Notes: a model not told the origin generated them from the letters alone. A stretch of 64,000 bases of DNA from Epiperipatus broadwayi (GCA_028023455.1 JAQFVV010012398.1:6100682-6164681); one strand, 5' to 3'; shown: positions 1-14,267, numbered from the stretch's first letter. A program made the numbers and translations.

Positions 1-524
1 TCTTCTGTTGCCTGATAGCTCTTAACTGAGATATCAGTTGAGTTTTTGAAGGCAGAATGAATGTGTGCGTGAATGAATTTTTTTTTCTAATTGTATTTAC
101 AGTTATGACAGACAAAATTAAATCATGTCTCTTATTCTGAAGAGGCTGTAAGTTCACTAGCCAAGGCAGTAGTTGGTAGTTGAAGACAGAAGATACTAAG
201 AATTTTCTGATTGTGGATTCAGGCTGATATTTGAAGATGACCTTTTATTTAAGTATTCACAATAGCAGATCACTTTCATGTAAAGAAAGATTGCAAGAAT
301 TGGAGTAAGAATTGTCTAATATTATATGGAATATTATTGGATTTGGTAAAGTTAGAAGAAAAAGTGAAAAGATGACTGATTTAAAAAGTGAACATGTACT
401 GCAAAGACACAATCATCGGAAATACAAGTAGAGTAGGATTCATTATTAATAAAAAGTGGAGGAACAACATTGTGAGGATTGATGATGTATCAGATAGAAT
501 GGCAATACTAATATTCAACTTGAA
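1..524 (+). pseudogene. LINE copy 1, endonuclease N-terminal part (RTE/BovB-like)
   Basis: This is the front of the apurinic/apyrimidinic-type endonuclease of a non-LTR retrotransposon, the enzyme that nicks target DNA to prime reverse transcription. Reading across frameshifts and stops gives WDIIGFGEVRRK-like residues near 320-370. It then gives a clear stretch around 420-520 with VGFIINKKWRNNIVRID followed by VSDRMAILIFNLK, the central part of this endonuclease family. The same DNA recurs at about 60955-61370 in LINE copy 2, which confirms that it is a repeat. It probably begins left of the window. Several stop codons make it dead. After about 524 the homology stops and resumes near 3558. 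The RTE/BovB assignment rests on overall resemblance and could be a related clade. Confidence 0.75.
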
Positions 525-2344
525 GCAGTCAATCTTAGCTTAAGATTGTGCTTCATGTTTCTACCTATTAACCTGTGTTTAAATCCCTATTTCCCATCCT
601 GCTCCTTTTGTCGTATATATATTTTTATGTATATATTTGAGATGCGCACCTAAATTATAAAATTTAATGTTTCAATAACATGTTTTAAAATTATTATTAA
701 TTCTTTTTATTAATTATTAGTTCTTTTTTATTAAAGTATCATAGGTGCGACTCAAATATATATATATATATAGAAGCAAAACTTACTAACAAAATATTGA
801 TGTTTTTAAATATTTATTATATGTCATTTTAGCTTTTTCTTTTTAAACTGCTTGTTTTCTATTAAACTATATATATTTTTTATAAAATCCAATATGGAAG
901 ATGCAAGGGTTGTTAATTATCTAAAAATAATTAGGGGTTGGAAGCACTATCGTTTTAATCTGGGGAAGGTATTTTTTTTAATTAAAGTTTTACTTAAAAT
1001 AAATGGGATTAAGTAGATTAAAGATTTACTTGTGTTAAAAACATGTTGTCAATCTATTTCTATTCTGGAAATAGATTTGAATTTATTTTTGGACATTATC
1101 TTACAATTGCATCTTCAAAAACAACTGATAAAAGAAAAAGTATAAAATTACTGAATTTTGAATCACAGAGGAGATTAACTACTATTGAAAGGAGAGATTA
1201 GCTACTTTTAGAGAGAGATATTATAAACATATTACACATTGCTTGAAATTTAAATAATGTAGCAGTAAATCCATCACTTCTTGGCCCGTTTGGGTCATCA
1301 TTTTTTGCAGCTGTACCATCCTGCTGCCCAAGAGTGCAAAGCCCGACCTAAGAACTTCAGTGTGCTAATAGAAGCTTGTTTCCACAGGAAAACTTGCAAT
1401 ATTTTAAATTGAACTCTTAAAACTGCAAGGTAATTTTTCAAGCCATCACCTCAAACTAAATCTAGCCTAAATATATTCTTTAACTTTGTTTTATATATAA
1501 ATCTGTGAATGTAATTTTGCTCTCAAATGATTTCTTTATATCTAATCCTATCTCATATGCTTTTAACCTTTCTTTAATTTTGGTGCTGTTAGTTATTTAT
1601 TACTTGATTATATATATATGCTTTTTTTTTATTAATTTGCTAATCTCAAACAAGCTGGTGATTTTTAATTTATAAAAATCTTTTCTGTCATTTTTTAAGT
1701 AAACCTTCACGAAGCAAGTTATTAACGTCCATTTAAAACAATGCATTATTAATTAATATACTCGCCAGATTGTTTTTCCAGTCAACATTTTATTTATTAT
1801 AAAAATATATTTGTTTAATTCTGGATTTTCTACCCTGTGTAAATCCAGAACTCAAGCTAATTAACACTTTGAAATCTTATAAAAATATTTTTTATTCATT
1901 TCTGAAAAGGTGACCGATTATTTGTTTTCTATATAACTGCTAGTTCTTTTTTTTGCTATACTCTTAAAATAGTCATATACAGTATTTAATATATTCCAGT
2001 TATTGTAAAATCAACAAAGGTGAGATTGATTTATTTTAAGTAGCAGAAGAAGGGATGGGGGTAAATCTTAATGTTTCCTTTGCTAAATAAAATCTTCAAG
2101 TATATTTTAGTAAATGAAATCTAAATTTCTCTCTATATATATTATAATTGCATGGCATATTATAGTATTCAAACAAGGGTCATTTATTTTTAAAGCAGTA
2201 AAATTTATTCAATGTTGTTAGAGACATGTATCATTACTGCGCTTCTGTCATTTAGCCTATCCTCGTATATATATATATATATATATTACATGCTTCTAAT
2301 CTGGGCGTTACGACAGGTTCGAACCCATAGATTTCTTCTCAAGT

Positions 2345-2535
2345 CTTCATATAAAAATGCCTCTGGCAGTGACCCATAAGTTTGGCACACGCTATGCATA
2401 TTCTTTCTTCATATAAAAAAGCCAGTGGCTGTGACCCATAAGTCTGGCACACGCTATGCCCATCCATTTCTTTGTATAAAAAGGCCTCTGGCAGTGACCC
2501 ATAAGTTTGGTACATGCTATGCCCATCCATTTCGT
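2345..2535. repeat. Three-copy tandem repeat, unit about 63 bp
   Basis: The phrase GACCCATAAG is followed by a TTTGG or TCTGG variant and then CACACGCTATGC or similar. It occurs at about 2371, 2433 and 2496, giving spacings of 62 and 63 bases. Each unit also contains ATAAAAA and a GGC-rich core. A 67-residue open frame runs through the repeat on the minus strand, but it only translates the repeat. Just upstream at 2316-2326 is GGTTCGAACCC, which looks like a Pol III B box. Confidence 0.8.
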
Positions 2536-3404
2536 TTTTCATCCAGAAGCATGACCTTTTCCTCTTAGTTATTTTAGGCTATTATGTCAGCACCGCAAAC
2601 TTCTTCGTATTATTATTTCTTTTGCTTCATGACCCAGTTTTAATGCTCTAATATTAAAATTAAGCTTTGCTTAAAAGATATATATATAAATGCCAATTAC
2701 TTCTATTTTATTAATTAAATTTATTCCAATCAGATACAATTCTACCTTCATAATTTATATATCTATATTTAAGAGTATCTATACGCCTTGGGGAAAATAA
2801 AGTGTTCGTCTTACTGTTGTTAAAATGATTTTCATTAAATATTTTGTCGTAGTTTCAAATATAATGTTTTCAAATGTATTTTATGTATTTTCACGACCAT
2901 AATGGCAGGAAAATAGTTTGTATTTATATCTGTAATGAATCTCAGAACACTCCCCTAATATATGTTAGTCACCACATTTCAGAACCATAACCCAAAGCGT
3001 TAATAGCAATTTTAGGTAACTTCTTTCTAATACTGATTGGGATCTTAATATTGGACCCACCAAAGATGTGTGTTTATTTATATCATTTAGCTAATAAAGA
3101 GCATATGAGAAATAATAGCGTGAATGACACTATGTAATCATCTACTGCTTGCTCATTCACGCACATACTAATGTACTTAATTTATAAATGTATATAACTA
3201 ATTTTTCATTATATTAAAATATATTTTATTGTCTAACTTATTTGAGTAGTTTGAATTCCTTCCTCTTTCCTCCACTTCCACATGTTACAGCCTTGTGTAT
3301 ATATATTTTAATATAGTCATAGTTAATAGATGTCTCATTGTTTTGCTCAGCTTTGCTAGTCGGCCGGATTAAAATTAATTCTCATGCACCATCACTATTA
3401 TGTT

Positions 3405-3557
3405 ATTCATTAGGTGTTAGATCTGGGACTTAGAGAGTGGGTTCGAATCCAGGCTGGTTCCTGACCCAAATCTTGGGCTTGACTGGGTTTGAAGTAATTT
3501 AGTGAGTTCCAGCTCATGTTAGATGGATAAACAAGTTTTGACCGGCACAAACTTAAT
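3405..3557 (+). mobile_element. Possible tRNA-derived SINE fragment
   Basis: GGTTCGAATCC at 3440-3450 is a perfect match to the Pol III B-box consensus. It is followed by about 100 bases of less AT-rich sequence that ends where LINE homology resumes. No good A box lies at the expected distance upstream and there is no clear A-tail, so this may be a truncated SINE or a chance match. Confidence 0.35.
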
Positions 3558-6060
3558 AACAGATATCAAATGCAGATAATTAAGATTTATGTCCCAACAA
3601 GTTCTCATTGTGATGAAGAAGTAGAAGATTTTTATATGGATGTACAAAAGGCTTTTGATCAGACCAAACACACTTTAAAATTGTAGTGGGAGACTTTAAT
3701 GCTAGACTGATAAACAAGTGAAAGATGAAAATTCTGTAGGTATATTTAGTTATAATAATAAAATGAAATAGGACATAAACTTATGGAGTTTGCAGAAAAA
3801 GAAAAACTTTATAGTATAAATTCTTTTTTTGTATGTGAAAAATGTTAAACAGAAATGGACACAAAAGAATCCAAATAAAGATACAGCAGAATTGTATTGT
3901 ATTTTGACTGACAGAAAATATGTATTTCAAAATTGTAAGGTTTTTAATAATTTTAACACAAGAAATAATCATTAACTAATGAGATATAAAATACAGCTTA
4001 ATGCAAAACTAGAGAGACAAAATTATTTAAAAAAACAATATTCACATTGGATATTTATAATTTTCAGAAAAGTTTCAATAAATCTAAATTAGAACTTGAA
4101 AATTATTTTCAAATATTAACAGATTTTGAACATGATTCACATTTGGATGAAATCAATAGAAAGATAATTTATACACTTTTAAAAACTGCAACAAAAATAG
4201 CTGGTACAAAAAAGCAACAATTGAGCAGTAAAATTTCTACTGAGCAAGACATTTTATGAAGAAAAGAAGGAATGTGAAAATATAAGAAGGGTTGAATATT
4301 TTGAATTTTGTAAAATGTTGTGAAAAAGAGTTGATAATGATATAAGAAAGTATAATTATGAATTAACAAGGAAATCTCTAAAAGAAAAGAAAAGCCTCAA
4401 GACTATAAAACAACATATTGGTGTAGATTAGAAACTTAAGTCTGCATTAAGAAAAAATTGAACTATTACTAAAAAGAGAGGTGACATCATGAAATGTGGA
4501 GAAGAGTTCAACAAGAATTATATAGCCATAAAAAACAAGAAAAAAAAGCCTCCTATTATATCTTCTGTATTGCCCAGGATTTTAAATGGAGAAGTGAGTC
4601 ATGCAATTAAATTAATAAAGGGAAAAGCCCCAGGTAATGATGGAATTATAATCAATATTTTAAAAGAAGCAAGTAAAGAAATAGAAGAACCTTTTGCCAA
4701 TTTATATTTCCAAATGTCTAAATGATAAAGATGTACTAGTTGATTGGAAGAATGCAATATTAATATTTAAAGAAGATATTATAAATTACAGACTTATCAG
4801 TCTTTTAACAGTTCTATACAAAATTTTTATCAAAATAATTACAACTTATCTAAAACAAACTTTGGATTTTAACCAACCAAAAGAATAAGCTAAATTTAAA
4901 TGTAATTTGAGTACAGTGGATCATATCCAAATAGTGAGTGAACTTATAGAGAAATATCAATGAATAGGAATTGCCATTATGTTTTGGATTGGTAGATTAT
5001 GAAAAAATCATTTGATTCTATAAGCATTTCTTCAATGATTAAAGAATTGGGTCATTAAGGTATAGACATAGGATGTTGTTATATTCTGAAGAATATTTAT
5101 AAAAATGCAACAGTAACAATTAGATTACATAATGATACTAAAAAGATTTATATTGAGAAGGGTTTACAAGTGTGACTCCATATCTTAAAAACTTTTTATA
5201 GCAGTTTTGCAAAAAGTATTTTGTGGATTAAAATGGTAAGCTAAGGAAATACAAACAAATAGAAATTATTTAAGTCATATAGATTTTGCAGGTGATGTAG
5301 TTGTTTTTTCAAAATTAGAGCTTTAAGAAATGTTGTAAGAGTTATCAGATGAAAGTCAGAAAGCAGGATTAAATGTCAATAATGTTTAAAAAGCTAATGT
5401 TCAATGGGTTTTTTCAAAGAAAAAAGAAAAATTAATAATAATAATAAGTTAGAAAAGGTTAACAACTACAAATATCTTGGTCAGATTATTACTATAGATG
5501 AAAATATAATGGATTAAATTAATCATAGAATTAAACTCAGTTAGAATGCTTTCGGTAGAAATAACCTTAATATTAGGTTAAAATATACTTATGTGTTTGA
5601 AAAAGAAATTTTTAATAAATGCATTTTAGCAGTTTTTACTTATGGATCTGAGATTTGGACACTTAACAGAAGAGTAATATAGATACTTCAGACCACTAAA
5701 TGAAATATGGAGAGATGCATATTAAGGGTAACAAAAAGAGATTGAAAATAAAATATATGGGTGAGAGAACAAACAGATGTTACTGACATCACTGAAAGAA
5801 TTATGACCTGAAGTGGGGATAGAGGTGAACATATTTTTAGAAGAGATGATAATAGATGAACAATTGAAATCTTAAGCTGGATTCCAACATATTGTAAAAG
5901 ATCTAGAAAGAGACCACATGTTATATGGATAGATAAAATAAAGTGTGCTGGGATGTAGAGAAGAGAAGTAAAGATCAAAAAAAATGGATTAAACTTGGAG
6001 AGATCTTCATTCTAAATTGGATCAATCATGATTGAAAATGATGATGTGCTGTATATGTAT
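3558..6060 (+). pseudogene. LINE copy 1, endonuclease C-part plus reverse transcriptase (RTE/BovB-like)
   Basis: This is the body of the LINE, which would encode an endonuclease and reverse transcriptase for target-primed insertion. In order: endonuclease motif VPTSSHCDEEVEDFY (about 3592-3636); reverse transcriptase start with KGKAPGNDGI (about 4620-4650); the fingers motif YRLISLLTVLYKI (about 4788-4830); and the palm. The palm motif reads IDFAGDVVVFS (about 5276-5310), so the usual catalytic F/Y-A-D-D has lost its first D. The C-terminal region has YGSEIWTLNRR (about 5640-5670) and a basic stretch ending in WIDKIK (about 5905-5945). Many in-frame stops and frameshifts make it non-functional. 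The 3' end near 6030-6060 has GATTGAAAATGATGATG, the kind of simple tail seen in RTE elements. The partner copy is at 60955-63080. Confidence 0.85.
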
Positions 6061-6080
6061 TATGAAGGAATACAATATAT

Positions 6081-8228
6081 TATAACGATCCAAACGAAGT
6101 GGGAGATCGCATCGCACCGCACCGCACTACCAAGGGCGCCATCTAGGCATTTGAGCCTAGAAAAATTTATAAAGTAGGCAGATACGCGCTGTTAGGATTC
6201 CACTTTATTTACATATTTAGATCGTTAGCCCATTGTCACTAGCTCAGCGGAGACGCAGAGATAAAAATCTATAAATTTTATATTTTAAATATAAAAGAAT
6301 AAAAGCCACTGCCAGAAATTAACACATAAAACTATTTATTTACGCACATATAAAATCATTCTAAATTCGAGGAATAAGTTTAACATTTAGATTTTTGTAT
6401 TAATCTTTAATTCTAAATTTAAGTAGATTTCAAATAATGAGTTTACTATTTATTTAGAGGGTCGAGTATGAATGGACTACATAGGTCTGCATTTGAAAGG
6501 AAAATATTCTTCCCTGATTTAACCTTAGGCAACAAATTTCGCAATCAACTGGCGCCAATCCATCTGATACATTCATGTATTCAATGTAGCATGATACGAC
6601 AACACAAAATACTATATTGTCAGGAATGTACATCTGAACAATAAGTAGAAATAGAGAAGATATTGACTCTCCACCAACAGGAATGTGACATCTGTTGGCA
6701 AGTAGATCAATAAACTAAAAACTCCATAGGAATGGACTGCGGTCTTCTGCCGACTTACAAACCCATCCATAGGCAAACAGAGGGTGTGTGGCGTATATCT
6801 ATAATCCTGCCCGTAGCGGACCTCATACTACATCTACTAATTACACAAATATATCCAATCCATTGAACCAATTCAACTACGAAATGAATAACCTAAGATT
6901 ACCCTCCCTTAATACAACTTTACAAAACTATATAGCCATTCGCGCCCGACTTAATTTTAACATTTATATACGTTCGCACAGATTTGTTTAAAAATGCTGG
7001 GTATAGATCGATTACACAGATTCCACGGTCAAAAACATTTCAAAATAAACATAAACGATCAAAATACAAAATTATTGATACCGACAATCGCAGAGGGAAA
7101 CTTATAAGTAACCCAATAGTATTCACCATAAGATACTTGCGTTGTCACCAATAACTTAAAAGACATCCGAATAAATACATTTTAAATACTCACAATAAGG
7201 TATCATTATTTATTGAATGTCTATATATTTTGATCAAATATGAAAACCAAAATCTAATTAACCGCAAACGAATCCATGCAAGCGTCTATAGACAACTTAA
7301 ATGTAATGCATTTAATAATTTCTACAATAAAATATTACTACAAATAAAAATATTAAAAGGGAAATGATTCTTTTAACAATCGGGAAAGATATAAAATTAA
7401 CCATTATTAATTTGATTTAAACTTACAAAAAGTCAGATAAGAGTCCATTTTAAATAAGTCGGCTTGTTTATTAATTTGTTCAACTTGACAAAAGTTCTTG
7501 ATTGATTTTAAGAATTGTTCATTTCCTATAGCTTACGGTAGCAGAACTCCCGGTTCCTGGTGTCAATGTCCACGGAGTCTTTAATTGAAAGATCGATCTA
7601 ATGTTCAGGAGGTGGCATTTGCTGGTTCATGGTATCAGTCATTCCATTTCAGAGATAAGTGAGAGAGAACGATAAAGCGTGTCTTTATCGCTCATCTCAC
7701 CCAACCAAGTTGAAAAAGCCTCTTGAACTCAATATTTTTTTCTTTTTATATTATCCACAAGGATTCACTGAACAAAACATCACTGCTCTGTTTTTTCGCC
7801 ATGGTCCGAGCCAAGGCTTAGTGCTTCCATTGGTCAAGCTAAAATTTCTTTCTTCTCTTATCTAACTTTCCATCTGACTTTTTAATTAAACAGCTTTTAG
7901 ATAATTAATAAACAACCATTTCCCTTTATAGATTACAGGAATTAATTAATACCTGTTTTTATTTTAACTTATGTTATTTTTTTATTAAAATATTTTTATA
8001 TTTCAATCTTGTATTTATTTATTTTTTTTTTTATTAAAAAAAATACGTTCAAATACTTTTTTTATTTTTTTTGTTTATGAAAAAAATATTTTTAAAGTTT
8101 AGCATCTGTGCGAATGTATACACGTTTAACAATATTTTAATTTTAGCGTTTAGTTTTTTTTCTTTTATTTGCGAACTTTTAAGTTTTTATTTTAAATTAA
8201 TGTAACGACATATTTATATATCGTTACA
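6081..8228. mobile_element. Candidate long element or solo LTR, family Y copy 1
   Basis: The left end reads TATAACGATCC and the right end reads TCGTTACA. Both abut ATATAT sequence, and the ends are near-complementary. TGTAACG...CGTTACA termini are typical of many Gypsy-type LTRs. The first 160 bases are unusually rich in G, C and CpG for this window, with GCGCCATCTAGGC at about 6135. Similar GCGCCA-type phrases occur at the same relative place in copies 2 and 3. A second island at about 7540-7700 is also less AT-rich. No coding domain was recognised, and short ORFs (6788-6991, 7659-7865) match nothing I know. Element boundaries are inferred from the termini only. Confidence 0.4.
8204..8228. 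repeat. Small palindrome at the right edge of Y copy 1
   Basis: TGTAACGA and TCGTTACA form an 8-bp inverted pair separated by a short AT-rich spacer. It could be a terminal hairpin of the element or the junction of two element ends. Confidence 0.45.
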
Positions 8229-9652
8229 ATATATATATATAATATAAAGCAACTTAAATCTATGTAAAAAAAAACACTTAGCTTAAAGTTGTTTTTCTTA
8301 TAATCCACCCATTCAGCACTCACTGTCATCCAATTTTCTAAGTCATTAATTATTTATTTAAATCCTTTAATGTTAATTTGCTTTTTAAAGAATGCACACA
8401 CACCAGGATTGGTGGTTGCCGATCTCGAGAAAATTTTTTAGAATGAATGGTTGACTCTAATTCTTTGATTTTCTTTTCATATTCTGGCACAAGGAACAAA
8501 AAGCATCAATTTTAGTGTAAAACCTGTAGTATTTAAGAAAATAGAAGCTAGGTAGGCATGAAGGTCTAGCCTTAAGAGAAAGTCAAAAGTTAGAATCCTT
8601 GTGATACAAAATCATTTTCTTCCATTTTTTGATGTTAATGTTATTTTCTAAAAGCTTGAAGATTTTATATTCTTCATCCAAATCATTATTTTCTCATTAG
8701 TTAACTCTTTTATGTGTGATTGCAAATCTCTTCAAAGTTGTCATCCTCAATGTATTTATCCAAAGTATTGACAAAATGGTGCATTTGTTGTTGAACTTAG
8801 TACAATTGAAGATTGGGATAATTCTTTAATATATAGGTTAAACAAGTGTTATGGTGTTGAATAGTATTAGTTGGTGCTATATTTCCAGTTGAAAACATAT
8901 GTAGTTGTAAATTTTTTTTTAAAAAAATCAATATTGCTAGACAAAAAATTGTGGTTTTGCTTTGCAACTCTACAGAAAAATGGACTGACAAAGAAAGAAC
9001 AAGCTCACAGCTGACATTTTTTGTGTTCTTCCACAAGTTGTTAAGCATTGTAGTAAAAAAAAATCATACTGAAATTTCATTTTTTTAAATTGATAGCCTT
9101 ATATTATTTATGTGAAGTTTTTTAGAATTAAAAAAGCAATATTTAATAATCTCACTTAACTGTGCTGTTGAGACCATAAAGACTTGTTAGTTATCAACAA
9201 TGTAATGATAACATTATAGAATTGTATATTAAAAACCATATCATGCTCTTAACTTTGGGAAAAAATAAAAATTCTGACATATTAAAAAAGACAAAAAATG
9301 TATCTAATGCACCGTTGTATTTGCATATTGTAATCAATATTTTTTTACTATAGGTACTAAACAGATCTAAATAAACAGCATTTAATATACAAATATGCTA
9401 GGCATGGCTTTTTTATGGTGTGAAATGATCACATTTTTTTTATGTGCGTAGTCATTTTCTTGAAATGACTTAGCAATATTTTGAATAATGTAGTACATTG
9501 TACTAGTAGAAATACAGGCCATTTAAATAAAAACTAAAAGCATGAAACTTTTTCGATTTATTTTTATGGCATTTTCACTATACAAAATTTATTAATTGCA
9601 TAATGCATGAAATCATCTCCCTTACTTGTTTTTTTATTATTATCATATATAT
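8229..9652 (-). other. AT-rich DNA with an unrecognised decayed minus-strand ORF region
   Basis: Reading the minus strand from about 9050 to 8400 gives a protein-like composition across several frames. The longest open part is 83 codons (8797-9048), followed after stops by a helix-like stretch near 8700-8790. I see no catalytic motif and cannot name a family. It may be another transposase or gag remnant. Around 9590-9630 the phrase ATTGCATAATGCATGAAATCAT resembles part of the 385-bp tandem unit at 14300-15160. Confidence 0.3.
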
Positions 9653-12600
9653 TATAACCTACACTCCCAACACTACTCATATACATTACACGAGCGAAAT
9701 GCCCAGGCGCCAGTTCTATTAATGAATAGAACAATATAACAAGATATATAATACAAAATTATTATTGAGACTATATTTAAGTTTATGTTCAGCTCAGCTC
9801 AGTGAGCGGCTATAGGCAGTTCATAAGATATATGATGATAAATGAATAAAAGAAGAAATATCACAAAACATTTAATATAATATAAATTCCTTTGTTAATT
9901 AATTGTATGATAAAGAATCATAATGTTTATTGATACAGTCTATTAAAATATACTTTAAACTTAATTTCTTCCTTCATCCAAATATAACATATATTAGCTT
10001 GCTATAATTATAATACTAAACAATTCTATGACTTGGCATATCATAATCCAAACATCTACTTTAATGCCAATCAAGAAATAAACAATAAGATCTCAGGGAA
10101 TTTAACAAACACAGTTGAATTAAATAAACTACATTGGCCCATAAGTTATAATTCTAAAGTATGATAAAATGTAATGAAACAAATTGACTAAAATATTTTT
10201 ACTGTGTTTCAATAATAAGATAATGACAGAAATAGGGTATTTTAATCTCATATCATCATCTAACAAATATACTAACTTGGCAACCTTTCTAATACGTTTA
10301 TCCAGTGGCAAATGTTCCTTATAATGTTTGGATTAAGAAAAACAATATTGTCAGACACCAGCAGATTTAATATTATAACTCTAAAATAATATATCTATTT
10401 TATAATAGATTTATGAAATGTGGAGATGTGGAAATGGAAAACACGAATGTATACAATAATAACTCAAGACACAGTTTTAAGATTTTAAATAAATAAAACA
10501 AATCATTTATTACACTAAAATAAATTTGGTTTAACATGATATTTACAATTGGAATACTTGTCCTACAGATTTTTAAATTATCAAATAAACTTTGAGCATC
10601 AGTTTGGGATTATCCCTATTATCAAAGCAAATTAACAACAAAACTTAAATATTCTGACTTCAAACACATGCTTTGCCTACATGTTTCATCTGCATGACAC
10701 TAAATAAACAACATGTTATATTATTAGCACAAAAAAAATAAAAAATACTTTTGAGAGGATATTACTATTGATTAATAAAATAAATCAAATTAATTATATT
10801 TGGCTCTCAACAAAGCAACTTTCTCTAATTGACTAAATAATCACTTTCAATTACATATACCTTTCATGCATAGCAACAAAATCACGTTCATTCTGATGAT
10901 TTGATGATTTATAACACTTATTTAAATAAATACACTATTTTAAAATATTTATTTCCCGTTTTAATCTCAATAACTTTATACTTCTATTTAAATGAATGTA
11001 ATGTATTTCAAAAAACATTTATTTCTCATTTTAATTTCAATAACTCTATACTTTATATACGCGATATTATTTATATTACGCATATGTGTGCATGTTCAAG
11101 CAGCAATAATATAAAATAATCTTTTCTACAAACTCTCCATTCATTAAGAAAATATCATACAATTATTTTATTTCGGACAATGTTGTAATTCATCAATAAA
11201 ATAAGACACTAATATTACATCAAGAATTAATTCAACAATTTATCTGGCCACATATTAATTAACACAGAGCTATATTTTCATGATCATACAGACTATATGT
11301 TATAAGGGAAATCTACATGAGGAGCAGATAAACTCTTAGTGAACACTTCTACAATAATTCATCTGATTCTAAATACACTGTTGGTGGGGAACCTTTCCTC
11401 ATCACCAAGAATATAAGAGAAATGTCACATAACTTCCTAAACATCATTTAATCATACTTTAACAATAACTCATCTACTTCTAAATACTCTATTGGTGGGG
11501 ATTCCTTCCTCATCACCAGGGCTCTAAGAAAACATCACTTAACTTCAAAAAATATCATTTAATCATACACATATAACATAAACTAGGCTCTACTCATGGA
11601 GAAACATATACTAAATAAGCAAAATCCTTTTATCCCTACAAACATAATGCAATCAGATTTCTTTCCATTCTCAAAGCTTTTCTAAATATCGAACATTATA
11701 AATACACACTGGCAGATAAATACATACAGATAACATACTAATCCATTCAACTCAGTAGAATATGACAGCATCCAAAATTTATACATAAAATATTAACAAA
11801 CTGAACTTTATCAAATAAATGTCATAATTGTGCAAAACAGACACACACCCGCAAACAAAAGTATATATAAAATTAACTCTAAATTACACACTATGTAGGC
11901 AACATGGTAATTAAATATTGCATTAAGGTATAACTTTTAATTGAAAATAAACTTTAGGTTAATTTTAAAATTTAATAGTTATAATTATTACGAACAAACT
12001 TTCTTTCATATCTAGCAAATTATTTCTATTATATGTTCATTGATTTAAAAAAGAACAAAATTCTCACTTTGAGATAATAAAGTATACAAAATAAATATAA
12101 ACCTCTCTAATAATACATTAAAAAAATATTTCTTTCTTTTACCTTAACAACAGAACAGTAAGACATATTTGTACAAAATCAATTTTTTACCAGCGTATTC
12201 CTCATTTGGATATGCTTAGGAGACAATCTAGAAGGTCAAAATAACCCAAATTATAAATAAAACATAATAATAAGTAAGCCTATCTATCTATAATATACAT
12301 TAATAATGACAAGCAATAAAAAAAAAAGAAACAAAAGTTATTTGTTTTGTAACTTAAAATAAAAGTTCACTTGCAAAGCTCTGCTCCAGGTTTATGAAAC
12401 AATATGGGACACATTCCAAACTGAATTTAAATTAAAATAAACTTCTGCAGGATAACTTAAAAAATATAATCATAACTTAAATGTGACCTAGCACCTCCAG
12501 TGTTCATAGCTGAGCTATTTGAGTTTACTATATCACACATAAGTAATTAATTTCTCCTTTATTATGATGAAAATATGACATTTTTAGCTACTGTTGAACA

Positions 12601-14267
12601 GGAATTATTTCACTGACTCCGTAGCAATTTTAAATTAAATACGCAATTATTCTTAGTAATTTTCTTGGATGGCATTTGACACTTTATAATTTATTATATG
12701 CATAGTTTAGTTTTAAATATTGTCAATAAGATACCATGATAAATTAGTAATTCCACAATTAATAATACTTTGTTTTATATTCCATCTTTATCAAAGAGAA
12801 CAAAAATTACCCACATTTTTATCCTTCCATTCGATTTAAGCAAATACTTAATTTGAAGTTAATCACATTTTGTTTCCTTCATTTAAAATACATATTTTCA
12901 GAAATACCAGATAAATAAATACTGTCATCTCCTTATGATGAATTTAAACATGGCATGATTTATCAAAATATGCATATCCTTAATTTTATGTTTAATCTTC
13001 ACAAAAACATAACACGGAAAATAGTGAAAAATTAAAATATATTCTGTAAAACAGTTCTGCATGCATTTTCCAGATATATTAAAAGACACACGTTGGTTAA
13101 TGATACAACAATAATATTCATGCAATTTATTCTTATTTAAAATGACAATTAAATGAAGTAATGTAGACTGGACATTATCAACATACATTTTTAAAAGAGC
13201 AATAGTTATGAAGAGATTAATTCAAAAAGTTTAAATCAAGGAGAGCAAAGTAAACTAATGTACCTTTTTTTTTAAATTTAGAATTGCATCCTAATTAACT
13301 TTGCCCATAATAAGTTTCTTAAGATCCTTTCGAAGTTTTACTCCAAAGCCTTTTTAAAATCAATTTGACTTCAGCAACTGGCTTTAATTTTTACAATAAT
13401 GAGCCAGTTTACTGGCTACAATTACATTACATAATAAGCAAATTTTTACTGGAGATCTTTGTTAAATAGCTCTCTTTAGCAAAAGGTCATTTCCCTTCAC
13501 AAGGTTACTCCCATGCTTCTTTTCTATCTAAGCTAATTACATATTCAAAAAAAATCTTTTCTAAAAAAAAAAAAAATCACTCTGATTAAATCAAGACAAA
13601 AATAATAATAAAATAAATAGCTTTTACAAACTTGAAAGAAAAATGAATATTAATTAACTATTAAACAAAAATGATTAATAATTTATTTAATTTGTAAAAT
13701 AATTCATTGATTCAACTATCTATTAATCATTGGAAAGAAATATATATTTGTTAAATTATTTAAGATAATTACTGTAATTTAAATGTTTTTATTGTACATG
13801 TACTATTGTTTGCTGTTATTAAAAGATGAAAATGAAATGAAAATGATGCAGAGTCATACATGCATACACATGTACTGCAACCTAAATATTAAACTATCTT
13901 AACTAAATATAATTGAAATGGCTATTAATTGTTGACAAAAGGATAAGTATTAAAGAATAAGAATTTTGGAACCATTCAACCAATACTACACTAATATAAA
14001 ATAACTTTGCATCTTTCTGACAAAATATATCAATTCCATTAATAAACAACTCCTCTTCCTCACATTAAATACCCCATTAACCACAATAATAATAAAGAAT
14101 ACTTATAAAGTGGTCTATGAACTGCATAAGCAACCCATATCTAAGCTTTAAACAATTTCCAGCAAAAAAAATTTTAAACTTCTAAGGCTATTTCATTTTT
14201 TTAATATAATATAACTATTCAATGCAGATACAAAACATCTCAATTCCTTGTGCCCATTCAGATGGTC

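Larger units (their letters stand above)
525..3557. other. About 3 kb insertion splitting LINE copy 1
   Basis: The LINE endonuclease reading breaks at about 524 and resumes at about 3558, so everything between is foreign to it. The insert is very AT-rich with no convincing ORF. It holds short TA runs near 757-770 and 2268-2287, a three-copy tandem repeat at 2345-2535 and a tRNA-like box at 3440-3450. A slightly less AT-rich patch at 1260-1400 shows nothing I recognise. The edges carry AACTTGAA (517-524) and AACTTAAT (3550-3557), a weak candidate target-site duplication matching at 6 of 8 bases. The insert may be several nested events. Confidence 0.5.

Noticed and set aside
2339-2542. Repetitive 67-residue peptide gene
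   Set aside because: The repeat in the peptide only mirrors the 63-bp DNA repeat. There is no signal peptide or conserved context.
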